NCBI GenBank assembly: GCA_030063045.1
Contig: JAQSEB010000099.1
Location: 1,054,001 to 1,118,000 of the forward strand
Reading direction: 5' to 3'
DNA from: Pratylenchus scribneri
Lineage: Eukaryota > Nematoda > Chromadorea > Rhabditida > Pratylenchidae
DNA length: 64,000 nucleotides
How positions within the stretch are numbered: the stretch's first letter is position 1; every line of letters begins with the position of its first letter. The notes beneath the pieces were generated by a model. It saw only the letters and a list, made by a program, of their open reading frames with translations. It did no database searches and was not told where the DNA came from. The translations under genes were made by a program, and so were the position numbers. This document shows positions 11,601 to 22,484 of this stretch, one piece after another.

Positions 11601-14160
11601 AAATTTCAGTGAGGGAAAATGTATGAAAAAAGAAATTTATTCAGTAAAATTTCCAACAAATTAAAAATTTAAGAAGGAAAAATTTTTGAAAAATTGTGAG
11701 TTTGTAATAGAAGAAATACGGTATTATTAATTCATTTTGAATTAAATTATTAATTAATTTATTTTTAATTAAGTTTTTATTGATTTTTATTTTTAATTAT
11801 TTTTTTTCAAATAAATTTTTATTAATATTTAATTTTTTAATTCAATTAATAATTCTGCAAAATAAAATATTTACGTCGAATTTGATTGGCCAATTCCATT
11901 ATCTGATGGCTCAATTCGAATGTACGGTTTGCCCAGCAATCGACGACGACTGTTGTTGTTCTCAATGGTGCGAATTGCTTTGCCGGCACTCATCACTGGG
12001 GTCTGATAATTGGCACTGATTGTCGAGGAATTTTGACTGCCCGAAAGCAGGGAAATGTCCATTCCGCCACCAAAGTCAATTGGGCCATTTGAGGGTGCAT
12101 TGCTTGGACTAAAATAAAAATATTTAATAAATTAGATGAAAATTTAGAAATTTACAACAATTTTGTGCCCCGAGGGTATATTTTCAAAAATACCATATAA
12201 TTTTAATTTCTATTAATTCCCTACCCGCGCTTGAGGACTTATAGCTCTCTTGGTAATTAAAAATTGCCTTTTCTTAGTTCCCTAAAGCTCTATAAAATCC
12301 GCTTTAATTTGTCCAAAAATGTCCAAAAATTACAGAATTAGACTCCAAATTTTCCAAATTTTTGAAGGGTTGAAAAATAATTCCCCATGGGGTATTATTA
12401 AAGAGGTTATACGGTAGAAATTTTCATTGAAAAAAATTTAATGAATTAGATATTAGAAGGATTTTGTGCCTTGAGGGTATATTTAAAAAAAATAGAAATT
12501 TTCATTAAAAATTCAGATTCATTCATAAATTTTTAATTACTTGAATTTGGAATACGATTCTGGATACGGTGGGCCACCGAACAATGATCGACGTGGATGT
12601 CGGCTGCCAATGGCATTTTGTTGTTGTGAGGTGGAATTCAACGAAGACATTGACTAAAAAATTAGTGCATTTTTTAATAATTCCTCATTTTTGACAATTT
12701 CACAATTAATCAATCGCATTAAATTTTTTATTATTTTAATTTGAATTAAATTCTTAAATGCAAGTTGTATATTTTGATTTAATTGGAAATTCTTATTTGC
12801 CTTTGGATGCCCTTAAGATTTAAGCAAAATGCCTTCAGGCGAATTAGCCATTTTTTAAAATATATTTTTGAGATTTAATTTAACAAAGCTAAATAAACGT
12901 CAACATTCCCACCACTAGGCGACAAAATTTAAAATTCATCCAAAAATTTTTCCCCAAAAAGTAATTTTATGGAATTGCCAACCTCATCTCGGACTTCGCC
13001 TTCCTCCATCATCATGTCTTCATTCCTACGTCCATTCCCGTTGCCATCATCATTTTCCATGCCTTCTTTGGTTAAACTTGCGTTGCGCGAACCCAGCCAT
13101 TTTTCTGCATTTGCCAATTCATTTTCGTCCACAACATCCGGCCCATTCAAAAGATCATCATCCATCTTTAATATTCAAAATAAATATTTCAATATATATT
13201 TTTGGAATTGTTAGTAATATTTCTTTTTTATGGGTAGTTAATTAACTACCCAAAAATGAATGAACATTTTATCAGTATGATAAAGATAAGGCACCTTCGC
13301 AAATTGGCACCAATGATGGATAGACCTACCCCAAAGGACATCAATCTTTTTCAAGTATTATGTGGCATATTTCCCTAATTTTTGTCTAGAAATTTGGGAT
13401 TCGGGCATTTTTTAGATCCAATCACTTAATTTTTTTATATTTCGAAAAAAATATGCAATTTGCTTTTATCTCTTATAAATTTCGCACAATTTTCTTACTA
13501 AAATAAAAAATGCTAAAAATAAATTCCAAATATTGCAATTTATTTAAGAACAGTACAGTACCTCTTAACTTTAATCACTTTTTGTGGGAATTTTATTTTC
13601 AAAACAAAAGGCATTGGAAAAGATGGCCTTAGGCTCCATTCAAAATTTATTTATCGTAATTAAAATCTTTTTGTTGGGTGTGGGTGGGAAATAGGAATTA
13701 CTCATTTTCAAAAGGTATTGAGGAAAAAATGCCCTCAGGTTCCAATCAAAATTTTATTTACAGTAATTCTTTCAATTCAACAACTCCGACTCCGAGGACC
13801 CCCATAGTCTTCTTAGTCCTTTCACATCAGCGGCAGAGTAAACTTTAAAAATTTTTATTGCATTTTCTTTGATCCTAAAGCTATATTCGCTATAATTTAT
13901 TCAAAGATGCCCGAAAATTAAAGAGTTAGACCCCAAATTTTCCAAATTTTTGAGGGTTTGAAAAATAATTCCCTATGGGAAATTAAAAGAGCATTTATGA
14001 TAGTATATTTAGCAATTTTAATTGAATTTAATTTTATTGATACCTTTTCCTCCTTTGATTTCCTTTGCATTCGTTCGACAGTGCGAATTTGTTCGCTGCT
14101 TACAGAAATTTCGCCGTCGCTGATTTCGGCATCCTCATTCAAATTTTGTTTTGGACTCAT
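5672..14160 (-). CDS. RRM-domain protein with Asn/Gln/Arg-rich low-complexity regions (12 exons)
   Basis: Exons in transcript order: 14160-14044, 13165-12983, 12653-12541, 12108-11875, 11264-10490, 9707-9434, 8730-8537, 8122-8033, 7876-7771, 7044-6870, 6822-6689, 5883-5672. All splice phases agree, giving about 868 residues. The N-terminus is acidic, starting MSPKQNLNEDAEISDGEIS. Exon 5 holds three imperfect copies of a GEKRQK...ENGRN.NENG unit (roughly residues 300-425), then an acidic tract. Exons 6-7 (about 550-628) encode an RRM-like fold: VIWITGF as the first strand, CTVASVEYA as the RNP1-like strand, and GYEMKCAFEE at the end. The remaining 230 residues are rich in N, Q, R and P, with RSRSCS and PPPPPQNY stretches. 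This composition suggests an RNA-binding, possibly nuclear or granule-associated, protein. I do not recognise the orthologue. The exact donor of exon 5 (10490) was chosen by phase. Confidence 0.83.
6119..6590. mobile_element. Palindromic MITE in an intron, carrying a nested hAT MITE
   Basis: The left end TTTACCCAAAATCTTTC (near 6127) is matched in inverted form near 6565-6585, with GTCGAAAAA/TTAATGAC continuing inward. The interior contains TTAGGTTTAGG-like sequence and GGAGTCTGATTTGGC, seen in other copies near 8826, 26155 and 31180. The copy is split by the 226-bp element at 6207-6432. A partial relative lies just upstream (5960-6060). All of this is in the last intron of the RRM gene. Confidence 0.72.
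6207..6432. mobile_element. hAT-type MITE, 226 bp, nested
   Basis: The TIRs are TAGAGACCGGCA and TGCCGGTCTCTA. The flanks GTTAGGTC (6199-6206) and GTTAGGTT (6433-6440) match at 7 of 8 positions, consistent with a hAT 8-bp TSD. The inside is dominated by CCGGAT/CCGGTCCGG subrepeats and has no coding capacity. It was inserted into an older palindromic MITE. Confidence 0.8.
7385..7630. repeat. MITE of the ATCGATTGGG family
   Basis: Inverted ends CCAATCGATAGGTC (7401-7414) and GAGATCTATCGATTGGG (7587-7603) enclose AT-rich palindromic sequence with AAACCG and TTTGATCAAAA motifs. It lies in the intron between RRM-gene exons 9 and 10. Related copies are near 8210-8420, 9820-9975, 20775-20985 and 36990-37195. 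Confidence 0.78.
8210..8420. repeat. Decayed MITE of the ATCGATTGGG family
   Basis: The left end CCAATCGATAGATCCTGTCGAGG (8223 on) and the degraded right end GATGCGATCTATTAATTGAA (8381-8400) bracket the same kind of AT-rich interior as the 7385 copy. It is in the intron between RRM-gene exons 7 and 8. Confidence 0.6.
8826..9035. repeat. MITE of the GGCCATATAA/TTAGGG family
   Basis: It begins GATTGAATTTATACAAATTC, continues GAGGCCATATAATTTGGCCATAAC and TTAGGGCTTAAGG, and closes with inverted sequence (GAATTAGTGTAAATTCAATA). It resembles the copies at 6119, 26155 and 31165. It sits in the intron between RRM-gene exons 6 and 7. Confidence 0.62.
9820..9975. repeat. MITE of the ATCGATTGGG family
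   Basis: ACCCAATCGATAGATC (9829-9844) is matched by GAGATCTATCGATTGGGT (9948-9965) in inverted orientation. This is a compact copy with clear TIRs, in the intron between RRM-gene exons 5 and 6. Confidence 0.8.
10294..10454. mobile_element. Small TIR element (possible Tc1/mariner-type MITE)
   Basis: The termini TAGGACAGAATCG (10294 on) and CGATTCTGTCCTA (ending 10454) are perfect inverted repeats. No 8-bp TSD is seen, but both ends carry TA, so a TA target duplication with a GGACAGAATCG TIR is plausible. The interior is TCGAAATTT-rich. It lies a few bases downstream of RRM-gene exon 5. A related sequence surrounds the hAT MITE at 56870. Confidence 0.68.
11320..11725. repeat. MITE copies with AAGCCCATGGGCT core
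   Basis: Two tandemly placed stretches (about 11325-11450 and 11570-11725) share CTATTATAAGCCCATGGGCT, TTTTCAGTGAGG and AAATTTATTCA. They close with the inverted AATAGAAGAAATACGGTA. Other members are near 21628, 27970 and 37655. They fill most of the intron between RRM-gene exons 4 and 5. Confidence 0.65.
12165..12430. repeat. MITE of the AATTCCCCATGGGG family
   Basis: It shares CCCTAAAGCTCTATAAAATC, GTCCAAAAATTA, GAATTAGACTCCAAATTTTCC and AAAATAATTCCCCATGGGG with copies near 13790, 30125, 47590, 56112 and 61835. The end reads GTTATACGGTA. It lies in the intron between RRM-gene exons 3 and 4. Confidence 0.75.
13790..14010. repeat. MITE of the AATTCCCCATGGGG family
   Basis: It contains CGAGGACCCCCATAG, CCTAAAGCTATATTCGCTATAA, AGAGTTAGACCCCAAATTTTCC and ATTCCCTATGGGAAATTAAAAG, matching the 12165 and 30125 copies. 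It occupies the first intron of the RRM gene next to the exon 1 donor. Confidence 0.72.
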
Positions 14161-14467
14161 TTTGGTGTTGTTTGAATGAAAATAATTTGATTGAATTTTT
14201 TCTAAAAATTAAAATTTTTGGATGAAATTTTTGGAATTAGAATTTCTTTTATTTTCGCGCAACCAGCTTTTGGGTTCTATTTTTTACCTGCACTCTCCTC
14301 AGACTGATGATAATGACTTAAAGGGAACCCTTCACTTTTCCCTTCTCAACAGCAGAAAATAAGACTTACTATACCCATTTTTCTGTAAAATTTAATGTTT
14401 TTTAACTAAATTAAATACCAACCCATCCTTAATAAATTTGTTCTGATAAGCAAAATTCGGTACCCAG
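14161..14467. other. Upstream flank of the RRM gene
   Basis: This short AT-rich stretch precedes the minus-strand RRM start codon. It presumably includes the promoter and 5' UTR, but I cannot point to a defined element. The nearest mobile element begins at 14468. Confidence 0.35.
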
Positions 14468-15285
14468 CAGGGATGGGGTCGAAATTTCGATTTTCGATTT
14501 CGATCGTCGAAATTTCGATGTTTTAGTTTCGTTTCGATTTCGATTTCGAAAAGTGTCGAGTTTCGAAAAAATTTCGAAAAAGGCAAAGGGGGGACCCTTT
14601 GTTAGTTTCAATCAAAAATTTGGTGTATTTTTTGAAACGAATTCCTTTTTTACTTAAAATTTTCTTATTTTTGCTCAAAATATTTAGTTTTTAATTTAAT
14701 TTTCAATTATTAAATCATCAAAATATGTTTTATAATTGTTTTAGGATTAAAAAATGAAAAGTTCAAGATTTAATAATATTATTTTGAATTAAATGGCCAA
14801 ACAATAATGTAACATGGAAAGAACCCACCTAAAATAATCATCGAAAAAATCTACCAATTAATTTGTCATTTAAAAAAAATATCAAATAAAACTTTATGAA
14901 AAAAAACCAAAAATTTCTTAAAAAGAAAAGCTAAATTCGGTTGGGTTTTAGGCTTTGGTTTCATTGACAATATTTTAGCCAATAACAAAAACAAGAAAAT
15001 TTGAAAAAGCTTCTTTTATTTCATCAAAATGCTAAACCCTAAAATTTTATTAATATCATTGAATATTATTTTTTGGATAAAAAATTTCACTTTTTTCTAA
15101 TTTCAGAATTTTTTTTCAATTTTTAAAGGATTTGGAAATTTTTTTGAAAAATTTCGATTTTCGATTTCGATTATCGAAATTTCGATGTTTTAGTTTCGTT
15201 TCGATTTCGATTTCGATTTGGATGCGAGTTTCGATTTCGAAGCAAATTTCGATTTCGATTTTTTTGAGTTTCGACCCCATCCCTG
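14468..15285 (+). mobile_element. hAT element copy 2 (non-autonomous)
   Basis: The element is 818 bp with the same 17-bp TIR CAGGGATGGGGTCGAAA as copy 1, and a perfect 8-bp TSD GTACCCAG at 14460-14467 and 15286-15293. Ends and subterminal TTTCGA tracts are close to copy 1, and so is the AAAGGGGGGACCCTTTG block near 14583. The middle differs. Only a trace of the transposase end (a KKLL..HQN-like stretch near 15003-15030) remains. Confidence 0.93.
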
Positions 15286-15627
15286 GTACCCAGAGATTCA
15301 AACGTGCTATTTTATATTCTACCTAATTTCCTCTATAAATATGAACCAAATTTTTAAGGTAATGGAATGAATAAATTGATTTCCATATAAACGGGGAGAA
15401 TAAAAAATTGTGTTCCCACATTTCCATAGTCCACATTTCCATAGGTGAAGAAAACTGACTCGATGAAATGAAATGAAAAAGTGAATGAATGAATGGTAAA
15501 TGTGGATGAATGAATGATTAAAAAAATAAAAAGAAAATTGGACGGACGACGAAGGAAGAGGAGGACGTGGACGTGGATGGGGAAAAGTGGGAGCATGACG
15601 ATGCCTTTGGATTGGATTGGATGGACT

Positions 15628-16393
15628 CAGGGTGACATAATGGTCTGACCAAAAATATGACATAAGCACATAAAAATATGGAAAAAATATGGCAAAATTT
15701 TTCAAAAATATGGCAAAAAATATGGCATTTTTTAAAAAGCTTAAAATTCGATATAAAATTGATTTAAGAAATTTATTCTTCATATTTTTTTCATTGTTTT
15801 AACTTTCTTTAAAAATTCTGGATTGGAAATAAAGAGATAATATACTTGTTGTCAATCAAAATCAGAATTGAATTAAGAGAAAAGTGAATTAATAATTTCA
15901 TTTTTATTCGGTTGCCCTCATCCGTTTTAACATTTTTGACCACTGCAAAGATAGATTCGCAAAAGGCGGTAGATGAAAAAATAGACAATAATTTAGAAAC
16001 AAGAATTTTTAGATGGAAAAAATCGGATCTTTTAAAATTGTTTTCCATTTCTCATCCACTTTTCTCTCATTAAAAGCCGTTTTTTCAATCGCTCCAATTG
16101 AGATTTTGGCAAATTCGAGAAAATGGGCATGAATATCCTTGGGCTTTTCTGAGCAATATTTCTTGTAGGCTGCTGACTAAAAAATGGCTGCGCAGCGAAA
16201 AATTAGACCAAAAAATGGCCGCGAAGCGAAAAATTTTAGCTAAAAATAGCCTAACAAGGAGAAAATTTGTTTAATTTACTAAAATCTCAAAAATATGGCA
16301 AAATATGGCAAAAGTCAAAAATATGGAAAAAATATGGCGAGATGGTCAAAAATATGGCAAATGCCATATAAATATGGTAATTATGTCACCCTG
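15628..16393 (-). mobile_element. Third hAT element (different family)
   Basis: The element is 766 bp with 14-bp TIRs CAGGGTGACATAAT and a perfect 8-bp TSD GATGGACT at 15620-15627 and 16394-16401. Subterminal regions are full of AAAATATGGCAAAA repeats. The minus strand at about 15850-15975 encodes STAFCESIFAVVKNVKTDEG followed by NRIKMKLL, resembling the hAT C-terminal dimerisation domain (CE..FS..K.IKT..RN...). It is an internally deleted copy lying only a few hundred bases from copy 2. Confidence 0.92.
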
Positions 16394-16499
16394 GATGGAC
16401 TAGGCAAAGCAAAACACTGATTAATGGGAAAAAATAGGTAAAATGTACATATTTATAAGGAAGACTCTCAGGGATTGGAATTGGAATAGGGTAAAGTGG

Positions 16500-17650
16500 A
16501 GATGAAGATGAACTTATACTATACCCACCAATTTTGCCTGAGGGAATATGGGAAATTTTCTGAATATTCTTCGGGTTTTTATGATTGAAGAATGCAAATT
16601 TTGCCCTTTGTTCATCCCGTCCATTTTCCCATTCATCCATTCCCCCACTCTTTCATCAATCAATCATCAAATGTCACTGTCATCCATTCATCTATCCAAT
16701 TCAATTCAATTTCAATTCATCCAAATCCAATATTCCCAGTCAAATATCCATCCTGTCCATCATTTTAAAATTTTTGTGCACAATTTAAATCAAAAATCCA
16801 ACAAAATAATCCGCGAGAATTTTCGTTGATTAGTTTTTTACAAAATTTAGAACATGCCTCCAAGGCATTTTGAATGAAAATTCGAAAATCCATCAAATTA
16901 TGCCTGAGTGAGGGAATATGGGATTTTTTTCTGAATTTTCTTCGGTTTTTTTCTGTAGAATGTAAATTTTTGACCCTTTAATTTTCCATTTTTCCCGTCT
17001 ATTTTTCTTTTTCATTTTCCCATTCATTCATTCCCCAATCTTAAACACATCTCATCTTACAAATAAATATATATTCCGCGGGCTACGGCTAATATAAGAG
17101 GGGACGGGACGACTGTCATCCATTCATCCATCCAATTCATCCAATATCCATCCATCCAATATTCTATTCATCCCCCCTTCTTTCATTCATTTATTCGTCC
17201 ATCCATCAATTCGGATGCTTTTAGTTTTTCCACTTCAAATATTATCCCATCCATCATTAAATTTTTGAGCAAAATTTCATCAAAAATCAAATAAAATCCC
17301 CGAGATTTTTGATGATTTTTTTCAAAATTAAAGAAAAATGTCCCGAAGGCATTTATAATAGAAGGAAATTGGAACAGTGCCAAATAGGAATTTTTGACAT
17401 TATTTTTATTCCGCGGACTAATAAGACGCCTGCTGCTGTCATCCATCCATCCATCCATTCATTCTTCCAAGATTCCAACCATCCATCAATTTTCAATTCT
17501 TATGCTTTTATCCGTGTCCGTGTCATTCATTCTTCAACTATATCCCGTCTATGTCTATCATTAAAATTTTTGAACAAAATTTCATCAAATCAAACAAAAT
17601 AATTTAACCAAAATTTTCGTTGATTTTTCAAAAAATGATAAAATTGCCTC
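16500..17650. repeat. Degenerate tandem repeat (units ~320-420 bp) with CATC tracts
   Basis: About three successive blocks repeat the order GGGAATATGGGA...TTCTTCGG / CCATTCATCC runs / CATCATTTAAAATTTTTG..CAAAATTTCATCAAA / TTTTCGTTGATTTTT / AAGGCATTT. Two blocks contain CCGCGG-bearing inserts (about 17078 and 17412). No coding sequence is supported. This is the upstream flank of the gene starting at 17806. Confidence 0.6.
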
Positions 17651-17805
17651 GGGGAATTTTTGGATGAAATTTGGAACAGCGCCAAACTTTCTGTAGAAAT
17701 TTTTATTAAAATATTCAATTTTAATCAATAATTTATATTGAAAATATTCAAATTTTCAAATTTAATAAAAAATATTATCCAAAGCAGACAAATTTAAATA
17801 TAAAA

Positions 17806-20800
17806 ATGTGTTCGCATCGTTTGGCCGTGGCCAAATTGGTTCGAGACTATAAGGAACCACTGTTCTCGCATTCGCCACAAATTAGTCGGCAAAATAAACA
17901 GGAATTGTGGGAATTCATTCGACAACAGGCAATCGCCCAAGGCGCCATCCAATATATGCGAAAATCGTGGAAAGAGGTTTCTGATAGAATTTTTTGGATT
18001 TGGGAGAAAAAGCCAAAATGGTCATAGACATGAGGAAATCCTACCAAATTAATTATTTTGTCGTTTAAATTATTCGATTTCGATTCTATGCTCGATGGCA
18101 TATTCTTCACATTTTTCAAGTTTTCGGGCCATCAGCTTTTTTGCCAAAAGATCGGATACTTTTACCGAAAGCTTATAATTTTTGTTATTTGATCTTAGAC
18201 CTTATAAACTAAGTCTCGATTTGAGAAAATTGATGCTATTTAAAACAGAACTTGGAAATTTTTTCTCAAACTAACCGCCAAAGTAGGGGGGAAACCGAGA
18301 ACTTTGTAAAACCACTTTAAATTACGAATTACCCTATAAACCTTTTACCTAAACCGCTAAAACTCATCGTGATGCTTTAATTGATGTATTAATTTCACGG
18401 TTTGATCAATATTAAAGTATTTTTTAATCATCTAAAATTTAAACCATATTTCGTTTTGGCCTATAACTCTTTATTAGTTTTAATTGTAAGCACCGGTAAT
18501 CTATAGGCCAATCGAGCGAGCATTTTCCAAGCTTTATCGAATGATATAAAGTTAAAGCATTAAAAAGTCTTATAATCTGTTGGCAAAAAAATCCGATCTT
18601 TCGACAAAAAGACAACTCTATTAGAAAACAAATTCCCATACTTTTATAATACGCATTCGAAGCATAAATTTAACCCATTGATTAAAATTTATTGAAATTG
18701 AATAACATGATTAAAATATGTAAAATTGTCCGGTGCAGATTCGCGACTGCGTTTGGGCCCCAATTCGTCGAGACACAATGGCCAAAGTGAACAAAGCAAA
18801 GCTGGTTGGCGAAGACAGCGTTTTGTACACAGAAGTATTCCACTTTTTTCGGATATTTCAGTGATTGGAATTTGTGGTTTTTGTAGATTGACAAAATTGT
18901 TTTGGAAATAATTGGCACAAATGGGACTGACGGTTTGGATGAGGCCAAAGGGAGTGGCGGTGTTGATTTTTTCAACGATGAAAATATGGCTGGCTATACC
19001 GATGGCGGCCAGCAACCACCTTCCCTTGATGCATATAACGGTTCATATTTGCATATAAATTCAATCCTGGGCAATCCATATAAGATTTTAGATTTGGAAG
19101 TTAAAACCAACTTCAAAAGAAAAACATTTGTCGACAAAGTACATTCTTTTTTCGGCAAGCTTATAACGGTTTAGGAAGCTATTTTTACTGTACAAACAAT
19201 TTGGCATATTTATGTATAGAGCTCTATGATAAGCACTGATTCATATATTTTGGTCCAAAACTTAATTGGTTAAGCCACTTAAACCGTTTTATGTTTTGGT
19301 TTTGGTTTTCTGTGTGCAGATTTTTTTTGGTCGGGGAAATGTAACGGTAACCTCCATCATGGGTCATACAATATAGGATTAGAGTCATTCAGGGGTAGGA
19401 TCTCAGATATCCGTAAACCTAATCATAAAAATTCCCATAAGGAGAACCATGGACCATTCATTTCAAAACCGTCTCCACCCTGATAACCGAAAAGTATTAA
19501 ATCGGAATTTATCTTTACAAATAAAAAGATGCCCAAAAATATTAATATAATTGAGGCTTAATATTTACTATTTTCATCCTCAAAAAAGATTCTGGCCCAA
19601 TGAGCAATGCCAGCGGGATGGAACATTTGCTTGGGCCGCATTCAACAAATGGGATCAATGGCAGCGGTTCCGGATCGACCGAAACCATCACAAATCACGT
19701 TGTGGACATCAAACCGGGCACATCACTCAGCCAAATGTTGGAAATGTTCCGTGACCCATCCCAACAAAATATTATTGTTGGCCAAAATCAGTCAGCGGTG
19801 GATGTTTGGCAACAAATGGACGAAATTGTTGCCGAACAGCAGCAGAATGAACAGAGAATGAATGGCGCCAAAAATGTTGGAACGCCGCCGATTATGAGCC
19901 CTTCACCACAGAATACGGTTCGGAGTCATACTGTAGTGATTATAGAGACTAGAGAGTACACACTAAAAGTGGCACTGATCCAATTTGTTGCTAGGATTAT
20001 GATCTTGATTTTCGTAATAAATTAAGGAACGAATTGAAAGCTTTACAATGATATAAATTTTTATTTAATTGGTTTGAAATTTCAATTCTACAAAAAACCG
20101 CAAGTTTTATTAAAATTTGTCGGTAATTTTTTTCGCTTTTTGAGCAAAAGTTCACAAATTCCAAACCAAAAATTAAATAAAATTGTATTGTTGGGATTGG
20201 GACAGTTGCCAATTTACTCAATAATTTATTACCAAAAATCAGAGACAATCCAACATCTTTAATGAATGAGTTATAAATAATCGGCTAGCGACAAACTAGC
20301 TCATGGCCAAGTTGAATTACTCTTCGATTCTAATAAATGGATAATAAAAATTTGAAAAATTTATTTGGAATTTTTAATTTAATCTTTACTTTTAATATTA
20401 ATTTGACTTCTAAAAATCCATTAAACATTAAAAAAAAATTATTAAAAATTGTTTTTTGCAGCATTTGCAACACCAACAAAATGCATTGAAACGGAAAGCT
20501 TCATCGCAACAACAGCAAATTATTCCAAATAAATATGGTGCTGCATCCACTTCCTCAACCACATTTGGCACTGCACAAAATTATGCCGATTCAGAATTGG
20601 ATCGAGCAATAAAACAAGCAAAATTAGAGCAAATCCAATTGGAAAATCAATTAATTCAGGTGGAAAAAATTTTAAAAAATACCTTTTTAACCCATTTTTT
20701 ATTTTTTTTTACACCAAATAGTAGTTTTTGACTTATAATTATAATAAATCAGAAACCGGTTTTATAACTTACAATCATATACTAATTTGTAGATCTCTTC

Positions 20801-21181
20801 GAGATGCATCGATTGGAATACAAAATATTAGGTTTTGGTTTTGACCCAAAATTTAAGTGTATAAAACCGAAATAAGGTTTAAATGGTTTAACTTGCTCAT
20901 TTTCTATTTAAACTAAGAAATTTATATGTCAAAAGACGCACTTCGATGAGATCTACAAATTGGTATATGTTTTTTAAGGTCTAAAACCGGTTATTAAGTT
21001 ATTAGAGGTCAAAAAAATTACTTTTTGGTAAAAAAAAATTAAAAAATTCCGAATAGAATTTAAAAAATTAATTAATAATTTTATTTTTTAGGAACAAATT
21101 GAGGAGAAACACCTTCAAAATCAGCTGCTTAAAATTGAAATTGCAGAGAGGAAGGCGGCAATGTCGGTGGCCAAGAAATAA
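17806..21181 (+). CDS. Putative Myb/SANT- or zeste-like DNA-binding protein with coiled-coil tail (6 exons)
   Basis: Exons: 17806-17976, 18739-18834, 18887-19040, 19589-19917, 20462-20659, 21092-21181. Phases agree and give 345 residues. The first ~95 residues (MCSHRLAVAKLVRDYKEPLF..., LWEFIRQQA, W split as KSWKE/IRDCVWAPIRRDTM) resemble the helical Myb/SANT-like N-terminal domain of zeste/NAIF1-type nuclear proteins; this is inference from pattern. The middle is Gly/Ser/Asn-rich, with a stretch resembling a short helix (SLSQMLEMFRDP). The last 95 residues are Gln-rich and form a leucine/glutamate coiled coil (ELDRAIKQAKLEQIQLENQL and EQIEEKHLQNQLLKIEIAER). Most likely it is a nuclear, self-associating protein. 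The exon 4 acceptor (CAAAAAAG) is weak and was chosen because it keeps phase. Confidence 0.8.
18125..18650. repeat. Inverted-repeat element in an intron
   Basis: TTTTGCCAAAAGATCGGAT near 18142 recurs in inverted form near 18580-18610 (ATCCGATCTTTCGACAAAA), with further matching sequence inward (AAGCTTATAA / TTATAATCT). The spacer holds AAACCG motifs. It accounts for most of the first intron of the 17806 gene. No TSD was identified. Confidence 0.55.
20775..20985. repeat. MITE related to the ATCGATTGGG family
   Basis: CATATACTAATTTGTAGATCTCTTCGAGATG at 20778 on is matched inverted by CTTCGATGAGATCTACAAATTGGTATATG at 20941-20969. It contains the same AAACCG-rich centre as the other copies and lies in the last intron of the 17806 gene. 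Confidence 0.7.
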
Positions 21182-22484
21182 ATTCAATATTCAATTTCAC
21201 AATAATTACCTATATTTTACATAATATTCTCATTCATTTTTATTGTAAGCCTGCTGGAATGACAAATCACTTCAATTTTACAAAGACTTAATTTTTTTTT
21301 GTTACAGTATTTAAATACCTAATAAGATAAAATAAATTTAATGGAAACTGGAAATAATTAATTTGAGGGAAATTTGTAATTGGCGAACATTTATCATATG
21401 GAAAAAATGAGTTTTTAGCCTACAAATCGTGGCCAAATCAAGTTCAATTTTAAGCCTTTTTTGTCCTTTACTCTTCCTGTAGCTTAAAATAAATTCAAAA
21501 TTCCAAACAATTCATTATGGCCAAATAAGCTTATGTGGCCTAAAAATTGTTTTATCCATCCAAATTAATATATCATCTGATGAGGGAAATCGAAGCACAA
21601 TTTCAAAATTAAAAATTACATTTATTATACCATATTTCCTCTATTAGGAAGCCCTGGTTCTTATAATTTTCATAAACCCTCCGAAGGAGGCTTATTATAG
21701 GAGGCTTCAAATAGAGAGAGGGAGAGGGCTAATTAATTTCAAGACTCCAAGGAAGGAAAAAATTCATTTTTTAAATTTTTCATCTTAAAAATACGATAGA
21801 AGGGGCTTCAAATAGAGGAAATACGGTAAAAAAAATTCATAAGAAATCGAATTTATAGATTATTTCAATAATTTAATTAAAATCCATTAATATTAAAAGT
21901 AAAACTGAAATGAGGCAAAACTTAAAATTTTCAATTTTTAATATCGAAAAAATGAATTTTTTGATTGAGTTTAATAAATATGCCAAATCAGGCTCCATTT
22001 TAAAAATTCTTGCTCTACGCTCTAGCCTAAAATAATTTTAAATGTCCCCTAACAATTCATCATGGCCATGTTCCATGTATATGACTTTGAAAATTATTTC
22101 GGCAAATTAATATTAGTTGATAAGGGAAATGGAAATATAAACAAACCATTACCAAATAACATAATTTATTAAATATAATATTTAAAATTCACAAAATTAT
22201 TGAGTTTTAAATTTAATTAAAATTCATTAATATAAACAGTAAATATTGAAATGAGTCAGAGCTTCAAATTGTCAAAAAAATCCCAAATTTTGTTGACGTA
22301 GTAAGACCAACCAACAGTTGTCATAAACAAAGAAGATCGATTTGCCAAATTGCTGTTTCGCCGGACCCTATTAAAGTGCTTATCAATCTCATTGTCAAAT
22401 AATATAGTCCCGTGCCTTCTCACCAACAAATTCATTTCAATTTTCATTATCAAATTTATAATTTTGACCAACCGCCAGCCAAAA
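21182..22484. other. Intergenic region with MITE remnants
   Basis: There are no coding exons. 21628-21835 is a MITE: ACCATATTTCCTCTATTAGGAAGCCC at one end, inverted GGGGCTTCAAATAGAGGAAATACGGTA at the other, and an inner CCTCCGAAGGAGG palindrome. Repeated GGCCAAAT/ATGGCC phrases at 21420-22080 suggest an older duplication. The last 300 bases are the presumed promoter of the CX-module gene. Confidence 0.55.

Noticed and set aside
15319..15783. 154-codon minus ORF
   Set aside because: Starts inside a hAT element and runs into flanking simple-sequence DNA; Ser/His/Phe-rich, no homology pattern.
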